Shown here piece by piece: positions 34,991 to 46,940 of a stretch of DNA of 64,000 bases (its first letter is position 1; every line of letters begins with the position of its first letter). Source of the DNA: Silene latifolia (Eukaryota; Streptophyta; Magnoliopsida; Caryophyllales; Caryophyllaceae). Position numbers and translations under genes: made by a program. The stretch spans positions 33,046,217 through 33,110,216 of the forward strand of contig NC_133534.1 of the NCBI RefSeq assembly GCF_048544455.1, given 5' to 3'. The notes under the pieces were generated by a model. It was not told the DNA's origin. It ran no database searches and saw nothing but the letters and a program-made list of their open reading frames with translations.

Positions 34991-35400
34991 GACATTAAAA
35001 TATGATCACCATTTTTGTTATTATGTTACCATTTCAGATAACTTATATTTAGTAATACATCTTAATTTAAAGTTTCTAAATGGTAACATATTAAATTTCA
35101 CAAGTTGTTTTGTTTATTGTGCAATATGTTTACATTTGTTACATGGAAATAAATCATACACAAAACAAAACAATTATTTTGAAAATGGTTGCATATTATT
35201 TTTTGGTACTTATTTACCCTATTTTTAATATGTGACCATTTGAAGAGCATAAATAACCATTTCGATTTACTAATATGTTCGGGGGTTAATAAATTAAACT
35301 CGGAAAATATGGTCACAAATATTTATGAAATGGTAACATCTTTTAGTTTGTTACATGTTCAGTTAATTGATTAATATGTTATCACTTAAATAGTATAAGT
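34990..35400. repeat. AT-rich region with recurring GTTACCATTT / AAATGGTAAC words
   Basis: At least six copies of an ATGTTACCAT or ATGGTAACAT word occur in both orientations. They look like a degenerate array related to the repeats around 37925-38165 and 40628-41200. Confidence 0.45.
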
Positions 35401-36733
35401 AACCAACAGATAAAAATGGTTTTGAGCAAGGAAGAATAAATTGCATGAGTGAATCTTTGGATTTAATGGTTGTTTGGAATATGAGAGAATAAATAAAACA
35501 TTTTTAAATTTATGGTACTGGTGTGGAATGAGTATGTTTATTGGGACTCACATATAATTTATTTTTTAAATTTGCAATGTCGACATCTAGTCATTTCACT
35601 GTCCTCTATTCTCTTTTGCTGCCTAGTTTGGTTTTACCATATAGGTAGGTTTCTCCATATTCACACAATAAGGTATTGACCACCCGTCTTACCCTTAAGA
35701 TGGATAGTGTTGGTCTTAAGGGAGACTTATTGTTCTAAGTTTAGTAAGAAAAATTTGTAAACCCCCCAATATTGACTCTAGATAATTAAACTACCACCAT
35801 CTACATCCCAATGATATTATTCTCATTCCTTTTAATTCAAAAAATCCTTCTCGAAAGGGAAAGTAAGACAATCAAAGTGAGATTGATAGTGTAATATAAG
35901 TTGCTTGTTCACCTTGTTATTCCATAACATTTCTCAAATATATTGCCAAATTTAAAACAAAATATCTTCTTTAAGAAATAGAAATATCAAGAAAATGCAA
36001 ATTAGATGATAAAAAACAATGGAACTCATGAGGGTGGATAAGTAGATGGAGCTTATGAGTGTGCAGATGGTGAAAGATACCAGGTGCAGAGGTGAAGACG
36101 GTGCCTCGATTGTGAAGATTTTGTTATAAAACCAACAAAATTAGAACAGCCAAGCCAAGGGAAGGGAACATATAGCCCATTTTATAAAACCAACAAAAAG
36201 CTTACAAAAGACCCAAAGAAAATTAGAAAAACCGAAAAATCAGCGCAAACCATCCAAAAGCCCCACAAAAAAGCCCAAATGAGGTGGAGTTCAACTATTC
36301 ATTGGATGAATAGTAGTGAACCATAAAAGGTGATTTATAAATGGTGATGATACATCCAACACAAATTCTCATTTGCGATGGAGATACCCGTCGCAAGCTT
36401 GCGACGGATCAATTATATACCATATTGCTTGTATTTGGTACCCATTTCAATAGTCAAGTGGCTGACAACCCATATGAATTAGGCGGCTAACATGGGGTAG
36501 TGTGTTGTACCTATTGTATTATATAATATGGAGTATGTACTTGAAACATTATTTAATATCAATAATTAGCTTTAAACACAATATGCATTTAATGCTTTCA
36601 AACTTACTGTGTCATTCATCATCAACATCACCATACTTGACATCCATTTTCCTTCCATTTTCTCTTCATCTTCTACTGTTTCAACTGAAAATCTCCTAAA
36701 AATTTCAACTTAACATTCACAAAATAAATAAAA
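35400..36733. other. Intergenic DNA, no gene seen
   Basis: AT-rich. A short inverted motif CCGTCGCAAGCTTGCGACGG near 36389-36408 is a perfect 20-nt palindrome. A C/T-rich leader-like stretch (36610-36690) precedes the putative exon. Confidence 0.5.
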
Positions 36734-36863
36734 ATGGCAGATGTTCATCAATCTTTGACTGATATGTTACTTGATGGTGTCCTAATTGATCAAACAATAG
36801 AGAACATAGGTGATGATGGTGGGATAATTCATCAATCTCCGATGGTAAAGACGATGAGTAAAG
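36734..36863 (+). CDS. Putative first exon of an unidentified gene (43 codons)
   Basis: ATG at 36734 follows an A-rich AAATAAAAATGGC context and a C/T-rich leader. The frame gives MADVHQSLTDMLLDGVLI followed by an acidic stretch around ENIGDDGGI. It ends in AAAG before GTATGT, a consensus plant splice donor at 36864. No downstream exon was recognised; tandem repeats begin 400 bp later. The protein was not identified. It may be a gene fragment or chance. Confidence 0.3.
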
Positions 36864-37272
36864 GTATGTATTTTTGGGGTAGTTTGTTGTGGAGAATTAG
36901 AGCATATTACTATTATGATTATTATTATTACTATTATCATAGAACATCTTAACACCAATCAAAAAATAAGATTTTTTATGGTATTATTATTGCATGTTAT
37001 TGATTTGTTTATGGTATTATTACATGTTATTGACGTTATCATCTCATGGAGTATAAAGTTTGATTTTTGTAAAGTTTTATCATTGTTAAATTGAATATTA
37101 TCATCGTTAAATGGAATATTGGTGTATAGGTCTTGGTTTTTGTCAAGTTTTATCAATGTTAATCTGAATATTGGTGTATAGGTTAAATTGACTTTTGTAA
37201 AGTTTTATCATTATGAAATATTCAACTTTTTAGTTACAGATTATTTTAAGGCTCATGTTTTCGTATATCACA

Positions 37273-37490
37273 CTAATGTCTGTACTTTTAGTAATAATGT
37301 CACCCTGTCAACCACAGTGCAACATATTATTTAAAGATGCATGTTGTTATATGTCTAGTTAATGTTTACACTTTTCTTCCTAATGTCACATGTCAACTAG
37401 AGTGTCTTATATCACATTAATGTCTGTACTTTTAGTACTAATGTCACCCTGTTAACTTCAGTGCAATAGATTATTTAAAGGCGCATGTTG

Positions 37491-37565
<75 letters not shown>

Positions 37566-37880
37566 ATGTTTACATTTTTCTTCCTAATGTCATATGTCAA
37601 CTAGAGTAGGTCAGATTATTCGAAGCCACATATTATATCTTAACTAATGTTTGCACTTTTCTTCATAATGTCACCCTGTAAATTATAGTAGGTCGGATTA
37701 TTTGAAGGCACATTTTGTATATCTAATAAATGTGTCTACCGTTTGTCCTAATGTTACCCCGTAACTAGAGTAAGGCGGTTTATCTAAATGCATATGTTGA
37801 TTATCTCATCAATGTCTTCAATTTTGGTCTAATGTCACCCTGTAAACTGTTGTAGGTACAGATTATTTCAAGTCACTATT
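37273..37880 (+). repeat. Tandem array of about 80-bp units (about seven copies)
   Basis: Each unit starts AATGT(C/T)T, has TTTTCTTC or TTTTAGTA, then CTAATGTCACCCTGT and AACT, then GATTATTT and GCACAT. Two alternating sub-types in the first four copies suggest a dimeric higher-order unit. Confidence 0.75.
37492..37561. repeat. (AT)n microsatellite
   Basis: About 35 perfect TA units arising within one copy of the 80-bp array, at its TATATG-rich end. Confidence 0.98.
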
Positions 37881-37924
37881 GGGAATGACAGCAGAAAAAT
37901 GGGAACTTATTTATGAGATGTATA

Positions 37925-38179
37925 AGAAACACTCACACTCTTCAACAATATGTTAGCATTTACCATTTGGTAACATTGTTGATAAAAATGTGAACAATTC
38001 CATACCAGATTACACTATATCAGTTTACAAGTAATGTTGGCACTCTTCAACAGTATATGTATGCCCAAGATGTTTACATTTTTATCAATAATGGCACCAT
38101 TCCATACCAAATTACACTATATCAGTTGACTAATTTAAATAATTTGCTTACATAAATGAATATGTGAACAACGAACATG
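37925..38179. repeat. Repeat units interrupted by a solo LTR (left part)
   Basis: Two to three degenerate units with CACTCTTCAACA, GTAACATT, GATAAAAATGTGAACAA and ATTACACTATATCAGTT. The array continues at 40628 after the solo LTR. Confidence 0.6.
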
Positions 38180-40627
38180 TGTGGACATGGCCCACCTGCG
38201 ACGCCCAGCCGATCTGTGGACGCGGTAGCGGTCTTTTTGAAAGCCACGCTCGACGGCGTAAGAAAATGATTTCGACTGGATCGTTTTAGATCGGTCTGTT
38301 TCGTCTCGGCAAGGGTCTCGAAACGATGCAAGAGATGTTCGGAGTCGCCACCAAGCATTTGTGGGATGCTTGGAACCCGTTCGAATCCACTTTATACCTA
38401 GGTCAACCAAGGCAAAAAGCGGTGTTTGACATAGGTACTAAAGATAAGGAATCGTCCCTCTTTAGCATCCTATCTCTAGAATGACTCTCGTACGCCCTGG
38501 ATAAGGTCGTCCACTATCCAAAGTTTCTGAGTAAGAGGTGAAGGTACGTATTGGGAAGCCCGTTAATCGGACACCCAATCCCGCCTGCGGTAGCGGCCTC
38601 TACTGATCGATCTCGGTTGGTTAAATGTAAAAGTTGATAAAACGGGTAAATGCATGAATGCACATCCACAAGTTTGAACCTAACATGTGAGCTTTCTATG
38701 TCGGTTGTTTAATCCAAGTATCAAGTATTTGTTGTCGAGTTGGATTTGAAGTTGATTTGCATGCAAGACGGAAATTAAGCATCCATTTACCGAATTAGGT
38801 TTATGGTGCATAACGTGATCCATTTGTCTTAGTAAGGCGTTTTGCAAATATAATGTAAAATGGGCAGATTCGTCATCTGATCCGTCCTGTATTCGGGTTA
38901 ACCGAAGTCGGGATCGTTCTAGACAAGTGCTGGAAGGAAACAGGGTCTACATCAGGCAACCTATATAGGTGCGTGCCATCCGGCGATGCAAACAGGCCTG
39001 TCCTGATTTAAAAATTGGAAAATGAGTGGCCTGTTTAGGCGCGGGTCAACAGACGATTGATGGGTGTCTTCTGGCCATTAAAAAGGTTTGTAAAAATGGT
39101 TTGAAAAGAGGGTGTTTAAACCCGTCTTGATTTGAAAAGGTTGTTTAGACCGCTTTTGTGTTGATGCGAAGAACGAGACTTAAATAATCGTCATTGTATT
39201 GACAATATTCGATGTCGGGTTCGGTTTTGCAAGCTTGACATGAATAGTTTTGAAAATGATTATGAACTAATTGTTTTTAGTTCATTTGTTTGTAATTAGT
39301 CAATGTTCATCATCATACTCGGGTTAAAATCCGACATAGTATGTAGAACGAAGGATGATTTTGTATTTATGACTAATGCATTTGTTTTGAAAATGTAAAG
39401 AAATGAAATAAAAGGTTTTAAAATACTTTTTGAAATGTTATTAACCAAATATCATCACCGAAACACGGATTAAACCGTCATGGTTTTAGGAACCAAGGGT
39501 GAAAAATGTTTTATGGTTAAAAGTTTGTCATAAAAATGATTTGAAATATTTGAAATGGTAAAAACCGATTACAAATAATAAATGAAATAAAGGGGAAGAA
39601 GAGACCAAACACGGCTGGATTAAGGCCTGAGAGGGGCTTTAGGCGCGAGCCTGTCTGCTATAAAAGCAGCCCCTGACTCGACCAAAAATCCGGTTTTGGC
39701 TCATTTATCCCATATTTGGATCATGTTATGGATGTTTTAGCATGTTATAGTCATAAAAAAATGAAAAACATGATAGAAGAGGATTTTTACACCCTCATAC
39801 TTACATGCTAGGCTTGAGACGAGAAATTGACGAAAGTGTATCAACTTGTTTGGTCGGAAAACTAGATTTGAAAACCGTTTTAGCAATGTAAAAAGAGTGT
39901 TTTAAGTTTAGTGATGGTGTAGTTGGTCGAGATGGTCGGTCAAGTGATTTAATTCACGATGACGGTACCAAACAATGTGTAAGGCTTGTGTTTTCGATCG
40001 GTAGGTCGGAAACACGTGTCGGTTTGTGACTTGAGAAGTCGAGTCTAGAATTTTAAGGGAGAAATGAGGGGGCGGACACTCGCGTAAGGTGTTATGGTGT
40101 GTGAAGGTGGGTATTTATAGAGAAATGGGTGGTTGTGTGCGTTTTGAGCGACGTGGCCGCATGGGCTGCTCGAAGAGGCGCGGGCTATTTCGCGGGTCTT
40201 CGAGGTATCTTGTCACTATCACGCAATTGTAATCATAATTTGTTCTATCCTATGTTTTGGATGACATGATTTGTACTTGACCATGAAGCATTCCGGGAAA
40301 TACTTAACATGGAAGTCTTGAAAGGTTTTATTTTTTGTGTTTGACTCGATTTGACTCGTTGTTGGAGTCGGGATTTGAATTTTGAGTCGGTTTTTGGTCC
40401 GATGTCGGTTTTGACTCTAGTTAGTGTCATTGTGACCCCGTCGTCATGCATTAAACACTCCAGGTACTTTTGAAAAGTTTTGAAATGTTTTGTTTTCGAA
40501 ATCGTTTTAAGTTTTCCGACGTATAGTTGTACTAAAATGCCGATTAAACGCTGCAATTCCTAAGCATGTTGTAGTTCGATAATCATCGGGTGTTTGTTGG
40601 AGATTCGACAGATACTGGGTATCTACA
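38180..40627 (-). mobile_element. Solo LTR of a Tat/Ogre-like element (minus strand)
   Basis: Read on the minus strand, it begins TGTAGATACCCAGTATCTG and ends GGGCCATGTCCACA, the same terminal motifs as the LTR at 12484. ACATG is duplicated at 38175-38179 and 40628-40632. It is 2448 bp with no internal domain. A minus-strand TATA box (TATAAATA, plus-strand 40112-40119) is present. One module pair like those of the larger LTR occurs near 40145-40200, including a CGCG-N8-CGCG 16-mer followed by CCTCTTC. Overall sequence otherwise differs, so this is a sister family. Confidence 0.88.
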
Positions 40628-41210
40628 ACATGTTGTCATCCTTGAACAATATGTTATAATTTACAATGTGGTAACATTATCAATAAAAATGTGAACAACT
40701 TTTTTCAAACATGTCAACTTTTTACAATCATATAAACATTATTGATAAAAATGTGAACAACCAATATGTAAACTTTATTCAGACATGCTATCATTATATT
40801 TGTAATTACCAATAGAAAAGCCCACTATGTTCACATTTTTTAATTACCATAAATAATCGCATTTCCATAAATAATGTGCTAACATAATAAATGAATATGT
40901 GAACAATGGACATGTTGCCATTCTTGTTGAACAATACGTTAGACTTTACAATTTGATAACATTATTGATAAAAATGTAAACAACGGACATGGTAACAGCA
41001 TTATATTTGAAATAACCAATATAAATGCCCATTATGTTCACAACTTTTAATAATATGTTACCATATTTAGAAATGTAAACAACTATATACAACATGCGAT
41101 CATTTAAAGCAATGACCAATATTCACGTTCTTGTAGAAGTTGCCACCATTCCATAGCAAGGTAAAATAATGCCAAAGCGTGGTAACAATTGTTTAAAAAG
41201 ACATGCCCAA
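40628..41210. repeat. Repeat units (right part) with AATGTGAACAAC words
   Basis: At least five occurrences of GATAAAAATGTGAACAAC or close variants, alternating with TTGAACAATATGTTA and TGGTAACATTAT. They continue the array left of the solo LTR. Confidence 0.65.
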
Positions 41211-41248
41211 AATACAGCTAACATGCCTAACATAAATGTAACATAAAC

Positions 41249-41396
41249 TTAACAAATCATGTTCCAAACAAGACCATAAAAGATGTCCAAAAGCAGGCCA
41301 TACACCAAGTCCCAAAGAAACAGAACATTCATACCATCATCCTCCCCTTCCTCTTCATCATCTGATTCAACCTCTTCCCCATCTTCAGCAACGACC
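41249..41396 (-). CDS. Acidic reading frame, possible gene fragment or last exon
   Basis: On the minus strand the frame from the LTR edge at 41398 reads VVAEDGEEVESDDEEEGED and runs to a TAA at 41249-41251, about 48 codons. The LTR end supplies TTTTCA and the flank supplies G, making a splice-acceptor-like TTTTCAG at the junction. Acidic tails are common and carry no family information. It may be a truncated host gene or chance. Confidence 0.25.
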
Positions 41397-41398
41397 CT

Positions 41399-41731
41399 GA
41401 AAAGTTTCTGTACCATTTTAGTCATACTATTTTAATGGAGATCTAATTAACTCATTAATTTAGATGATGGATCTAGTTGCATGTATGATAAAAGAACAAA
41501 ATAAGGAGAAAACAATTTTTCTTACATGCAAAGATGGACGAAATGTGGGCACAAGTGTAGGACTTCTTCCTACACTTGATCTTGAGCTTAGAACATTAGG
41601 ATGATCCTCCATGAACTCAAACTTTCAAATTAGAAAGTCTCCTCTTGAGTGAACCTTAAATTTTAATCTAATAAAATAACTACACATTTAGTAATATTTT
41701 CATATTAGATCTATGAACAAATTATGATACA
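41399..41731 (-). repeat. 3' LTR (minus-strand sense) of the non-coding element
   Basis: 333 bp, TGAAAAGTTTCTG to ATTATGATACA on the plus strand. It lacks a 63-bp block present in the other LTR (around 44834-44896), which includes AATACTATTAATCTTATTAA. Confidence 0.75.
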
Positions 41732-44560
41732 TTAGGGTCATACACCCAATCTACTTGATCTTTACTAATTTGGGGTTTGTTCTAGTTTAGTGTCCAACAC
41801 TTTCTCTCTTGAACCTCGTTCTATCCTTAAGATAGATGCGGTCTTCTTATAGCTCCCACTTACTTCTAAGAATTCTCACTTGATGAAGACTATTCTTCAC
41901 TTAATTCCTAGTTAATCCCTCATTAGGGTCAACTTCTTGAAGTGTTTGTGGTATTTGGTCACAATGATTTCTACAAATCGATTTACCAATTTATGTTAAC
42001 ATCGTCATGTCCTTAACTATTTAAGCAAAAATGACAAGTGTTTAGGTTTGAGCAATAAGATTGTTGAACCATGGATGGATAGAAGATATTACCAAAACAT
42101 ATTTTGACTAAGTACTACTTCTATTCATACTCTTCACAAGAGATTATAGGTATGTAAGGAATTTTAAGATGCTAATCTTATATTTGCATAGGACGATTCC
42201 TATCGATTTCTATGGAATAGAACGATTTCTATGGAGCTAGTCCACAACCTATGATACAGTTCATTTGAGGATTTATAAAGAGATTCTATTTGTCGTTAGC
42301 AATTATGGTTTAGCGGAGACTCGTGTTATAATTGAATGATATCGTATATGACTAGGAGCGATGATAAAGAACAATATAAAACAACGAAATAGTGGGAAAA
42401 GAAACATTCATCGTTAATACATGAAAACATTTTAGCATGTTTTAGCATTTATATAATGACCTCCACCAAATTATATAAATGATTCCGAGATCCAAATCCA
42501 TATTAACTCGAGCACTGGGAAACCGATACATCCCTCACTAATATAACTCGGTGGGTTAACTCTTTAACCCATTCTACACTTAGAACTCTCGGTCGATGAA
42601 ATTACGTTAAGTTCATCTCTAGTCCCGTTGTGTCCAACTAAATTTCGCGTGTAATAACGTTTTATTACCCCACTTGCCCAATGAAAAATGAAAGCACCCC
42701 GGGAAAACCGAACCTACCCCAAATGTCACGGGGATTCATGGGTCCTATTATTTGGTAAGGCTTAATCGTCTCAATTTTTAATATGTGTGAGGTCGAGTCA
42801 ATTTATTATCTATCAAATTTTAAGTGGACTAAATTGTTGAACTAACGATAATTATAATTGACATGGTCGAATACTCGATATAATATGCATGTGTTGTTTA
42901 CGGCGATTTTGCAATGGATGCAACATATAAAGAAAAATGCAAAGTAATAAATAAATTTCCTAGTATGGTCTTCCTAAAATAGAAAATCTAATATTCTAAT
43001 TACAAATTCGGAAACCAACTCCATTGGTCCCTTGGACTTATCATGGCACGCCTCCCAAGGATGCATCGTCTTCGTCGGAACTCCTTTCCGAATGGATCCG
43101 TCTTGAGGGATCGCCGAAATTACAAATATAATAAAAATTACGTAACTTTTCTATTATACATTTGTAATTAGTAAAATAAAAGTGATACGAGATCACATTA
43201 AAATTACAACCGAATCGGTATTCCCATACATTACGGGTAATACCGATTAAACTAAGGCCATACTAAGATAAATTACATAATTCAAAATTATATAACTAAA
43301 ATTATGACAATCATCAATAAAATGCAGCATTATAATATATGCCTAACATGCCAAATTAATGTGCCAAATCGCCCTACTTAAACCTTATATCATATATAAT
43401 CCGGTTTTATGGAAATGCGCGATAATAACTTATTAAGATCACAAATCAATACTTAAATCAAATTTAAGCCCGAGTTAATTATCCTAACCTTCTTAGGACT
43501 CAAAAATTAGTCTTTACTAAACATTTGACAATAACTCAACTTGGTTTTGTATTGTTGCTTATTAAACTTATTTTAATCATTATTATAATGAAATAATTCC
43601 TAATAAATCATACAAATTTGGAAAAATTCGAAATTATATTTCTGTAAATACTGGAAAATTATCAACATTCCAAACATTCAATAAAATTTTGCCAAAAAAT
43701 ATTTTAATTTATTTCATACATAAATCGAATAAGACATCACTTTTACCATTTAATTCCAAATTAAACATAAAAATTATGAAAAAATCAAAATCAAAATTTT
43801 GTATATTTTTAAATAATTTTCAGAACCTGGAAATGGCAAAATTTCAACCAAAAGTTTCGAATTAAATTTTATGACCAATAAAGTTGCCTTTTATCGATTT
43901 TATCATATAAAAAAAATAAACATATTAAATCAACGAAATTAATAATGTAACTTTAGATCTGATGTTCATATTATATATACAATATTAGAGAAAAATTGTA
44001 TGCCAAAAATTTTATTTTAGCTAGTTTTGCTAAAATTAGTCATTATTTATGTCATTTTTACATTAAAAACATAAATCATGCAAAATAAATAATATTTATC
44101 TCAAATTTTACACACAATCTGTAAAATATGCATAAGACAACATATTAAAATTCGTGGCCTGTTATGAAGTTTAACTATTTTTAGTCATTTAACCCCCATT
44201 TATTTTTATCATATAAAAATCATAAATCATGCAATATTAATTACATTAATCCAAAATTTTACATACAATACATAAAATATGCATGTGAGGTCATACTAAA
44301 ATTTCATGACCAGAAGTGAAGTTTAACTATTTTTAGTAAATAAAAGTTCATTTTACTCAATAAAATATGATTATTTCACTAAAATCATTAAAATAAATCA
44401 TCCATAAATCATCAAAATGACCTAAAAATATTTTAGAACCAGAATGTATAACATGCATCAAAATTTCGTGGCTTATCTTATATGTCACAAATTTTTAGTT
44501 TTTATTTTGTTATCAAATAACTCATAAAAAACAATAAAATGATATGCATGCAACATCAAA
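41732..44560 (-). other. Internal region of the minus-strand LTR element, non-coding
   Basis: AT-rich, with no conserved retroelement protein motif in six frames. A GC-richer stretch at about 42540-42740 and 43020-43110 has no coding signal either. Repeated CATAAATCATGCAA words occur near 44090 and 44230. Confidence 0.55.
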
Positions 44561-44572
44561 GCTCTGATACCA
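44561..44572 (-). other. Primer-binding site, initiator-Met type (minus strand)
   Basis: GCTCTGATACCA on the plus strand is TGGTATCAGAGC on the minus strand, two bases from the LTR edge (44575). Confidence 0.85.
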
Positions 44573-44574
44573 AT

Positions 44575-44971
44575 TGAAAGTTTGTATACCATTTTAGTCA
44601 TACTATTTTAGTAGAGATCTAATTAACTCATTAATTTAGATGATGGATCTAGTTGCATGCATGATAAAAAAACAAAATAAAGAGAAAATAATTTTTCTTA
44701 CATGCAAAGATGGACGAAATTTGGGCACAAGTGTAGAACTCCTTCCAAGTTCCAACACTTGATCTTGAGCTTAGAACATTAGGATGATCCTCCATGAACT
44801 CAAACTTTCAAATTAGAAAGTCTCCTTTTGATTGCACCCAAGACTTACCCTTAATACTATTAATCTTATTAACTAGATAATATTAATAGTGCACCTTAAA
44901 TTTTAATCTAATAAAATTACTACACATTTAGTAATATTTTCATATTAGATCTATGAACAAATTATGATGCA
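44575..44971 (-). repeat. 5' LTR (minus-strand sense) of the non-coding element
   Basis: 397 bp, TGAAAGTTTGTATACC to ATTATGATGCA on the plus strand. It matches 41399-41731 apart from an additional block. Confidence 0.75.
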
Positions 44972-45074
44972 TAAAACTATTTTATGAGGTTTTTGTGTAA
45001 GAGAGATACAAGCATCCCAAATGCATATAAGATAAGAATATATTTATTAGATGGATGAGCAAAAAAAAAGTTAT

Positions 45075-45268
45075 AACAACGGTTATTTATTTAAAACCCT
45101 TGTTATTACTTTTAACAACGGTTTTTTTGCATATAACCGTTGTTATTACTTTTAACAACGGTTTTTTACATATAACCCTTGTTATTACTTTTAACAACGG
45201 TTTTTTACATATAACCGTTGTTATTACTTTTAACAACGGTTTTTTTACATATAACCCTTGTTATTACC
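45075..45268. repeat. Five-unit, 39-40 bp hairpin array (AACAACGG ... CCGTTGTT)
   Basis: AACAACGG starts at 45075, 45114, 45154, 45193 and 45232. Units 2 and 4 end in ATAACCGTTGTTATTAC and can fold back on AACAACGG. Units 1, 3 and 5 read ACCCTTGTTATTAC, a one-base mismatch. Similar arrays are common near the ends of plant CACTA-type transposons. No CACTA terminus was found here. Confidence 0.85.
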
Positions 45269-45269
45269 T

Positions 45270-46359
45270 TCGCACCAAAATATTTTCATTGTGGGACAAA
45301 CCGGATCCCTTATGTTTCTTTCCCTTTCTATTCTTTATTCATCTTCAACCTTCGCATCTTCATCTCTCTCACACTCAAAAACAAAACCTCTCACACAATA
45401 CTCACTCAAAATCCACCAAATCACCCCCAAAACACTCAAAAATTCTCCCTAACTTAATTTACATACTTATAACCCATTTTTCAACCTTCAAAACTACCAA
45501 AATCACTCAAAATCGACTTTTAGAAACCTAGGGTTTTAAAAATACGAGAGCAAGAAATTGATTTTTTGGTTTGATTTTCGCCTTATTACTTCGATTGTTA
45601 GGTATGAAATACTAACCTACTCGATTTATTTGTCAACACAAAATCTTAATAATTGCACATCTATTTTATTTCCCATTTTACTGTTGTTTGACTAACCCTT
45701 CTTTATCTCACCATCGACATCACTCTCCCCTTTATCAATTATTCATTTTACACTATCAATTACCCTATTAAATTTTAGGGTTTTGTTTGATTTCATAAGG
45801 ATCTCGTCTTTCAGAGTATCCATGAAGGGATTTAGATCTAGAGGTATTCTTTCTAACCGTAATTGCTTCGCCTATTTTGATTTTAAAATCTCTGGTGCCT
45901 TGTTGAATTTTAGGTTTCGTTTGATATTTGTGCTTTTTTTACCGTCTCGCATTATTCTTATACTTGGAAATTTTTACATTGTAGTCTTGGAGTCTTGGAG
46001 GTAGTATGCTAATATGCTCAGCTGATTTAGAAGGTCAAACATGGTGGAAGTGTGTACATTGTAGTCTTTTACCGTCTTTCTTGTCAGGTAATCTCGCTCA
46101 ATATATGGGCTCCTTATTTAATGATCATATTGTTTGGTGGACATGATGCTTCTTTGTATACTATTTTTTGATTATAGATGATTAATTTCAGAGGTGCATG
46201 AAATGGTATGTATTCCTTCCTTTTCAAGAAGATACTAACCTGTGACCTCTTCATTTTCCCCATTTCAGCGGTATTACCTAGCATTGACATTGTAATATAT
46301 GCTCTTATTCAGGTTAACATCTTAAATTGACCTCTTATTTAGAGAAATTGATCCTGCAG
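45270..46359 (+). other. Gene-leader-like and intron-like sequence, no complete ORF
   Basis: C/T- and A-rich leader-like DNA (45300-45530) leads to AACCTAGGGTTTTAAAAATA. T-rich, intron-like sequence follows, with possible junctions (GTTAG before GTATGA near 45602). No coding exon could be assigned before 46360. Confidence 0.4.
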
Positions 46360-46422
46360 GTAGTAATCACTGCTGCCGGAGCAACTCTGACTGACAAAGC
46401 AGGACGAAAGCCACTTCGTTTG
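46360..46422 (+). pseudogene. Exon-like fragment of an MFS sugar transporter (ERD6-like)
   Basis: A 63-bp segment bounded by TCCTGCAG on the left and GTAATT on the right, exactly 21 codons. It encodes VVITAAGATLTDKAGRKPLR plus L. The DKAGRKPL block matches the D-K/R-x-G-R-R/K signature of the major facilitator sugar-porter family, and the lead-in resembles ERD6-like transporters (from memory). These carry monosaccharides across the tonoplast or plasma membrane. Other exons were not found in the next 500 bp or upstream. The neighbouring hairpin array raises the possibility of a transposon-captured gene fragment. Confidence 0.4.
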
Positions 46423-46940
46423 GTAATTATCACTACTTTTTTTCACTAGAAATTATGTTGTTCATATATAGTTTATATATAGTGCAAAGTTTTTAATTGC
46501 TAAGGATTCGCAAGACTCAGAATATTTTGTCTTTGGAATGTTATAGAACTGTTTCATTTATTTGTTGCATATCAACAAGTCTTTCAACTATAACTAATTT
46601 GACTCGGTAATTTAGTCCACCCACAATATCCATTATGGTTTGAATCTTCTTCCAAATTTTATGAAGTTAAGATGGATCAATGTTGTTTGTGTTACTTTAG
46701 TTTCAAGTGTTTGGGTTCATGACTTTTAGTTTTATGGCTAAAGATGCAATATATCATATATGCTCATTTTTGGCTAAACTTGTGAAATTTCTATGTTGTG
46801 CTACCTCACTTTCTTCTTTTTGATTTCTCCTTCATTTTTAATTTCTGCTTTATTCCTTGATTTTTGCTAGTAAACATTTATTTTATGCTGTTTGTAGGTT
46901 AGACTTTTGGTGATTTTCTTATATTTTCCTCAGGTATCTT
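46423..46940. other. T-rich, intron-like sequence, no gene seen
   Basis: Follows the exon-like fragment. It contains no recognisable second exon before the LTR-like fragment at 46941. Confidence 0.45.

Larger units (their letters stand above)
41399..44971 (-). mobile_element. Minus-strand non-coding LTR retrotransposon (iMet PBS)
   Basis: LTR copies at 41399-41731 and 44575-44971 share about 300 bp with high identity. The reverse-complement PBS GCTCTGATACCA lies at 44561-44572, just inside the right copy. The element is therefore transcribed right to left. The internal 2.8 kb has no gag or pol. Small size and lack of coding suggest a non-autonomous derivative, probably of Ty1-copia. Flanking pentamers (GACCC and TAAAA) do not match, so one end may be deleted or recombined. 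Confidence 0.75.

Noticed and set aside
41399..44971. Intact LTR element with TSD
   Set aside because: LTRs and PBS are convincing, but the flanking pentamers differ, so an intact insertion is not claimed.
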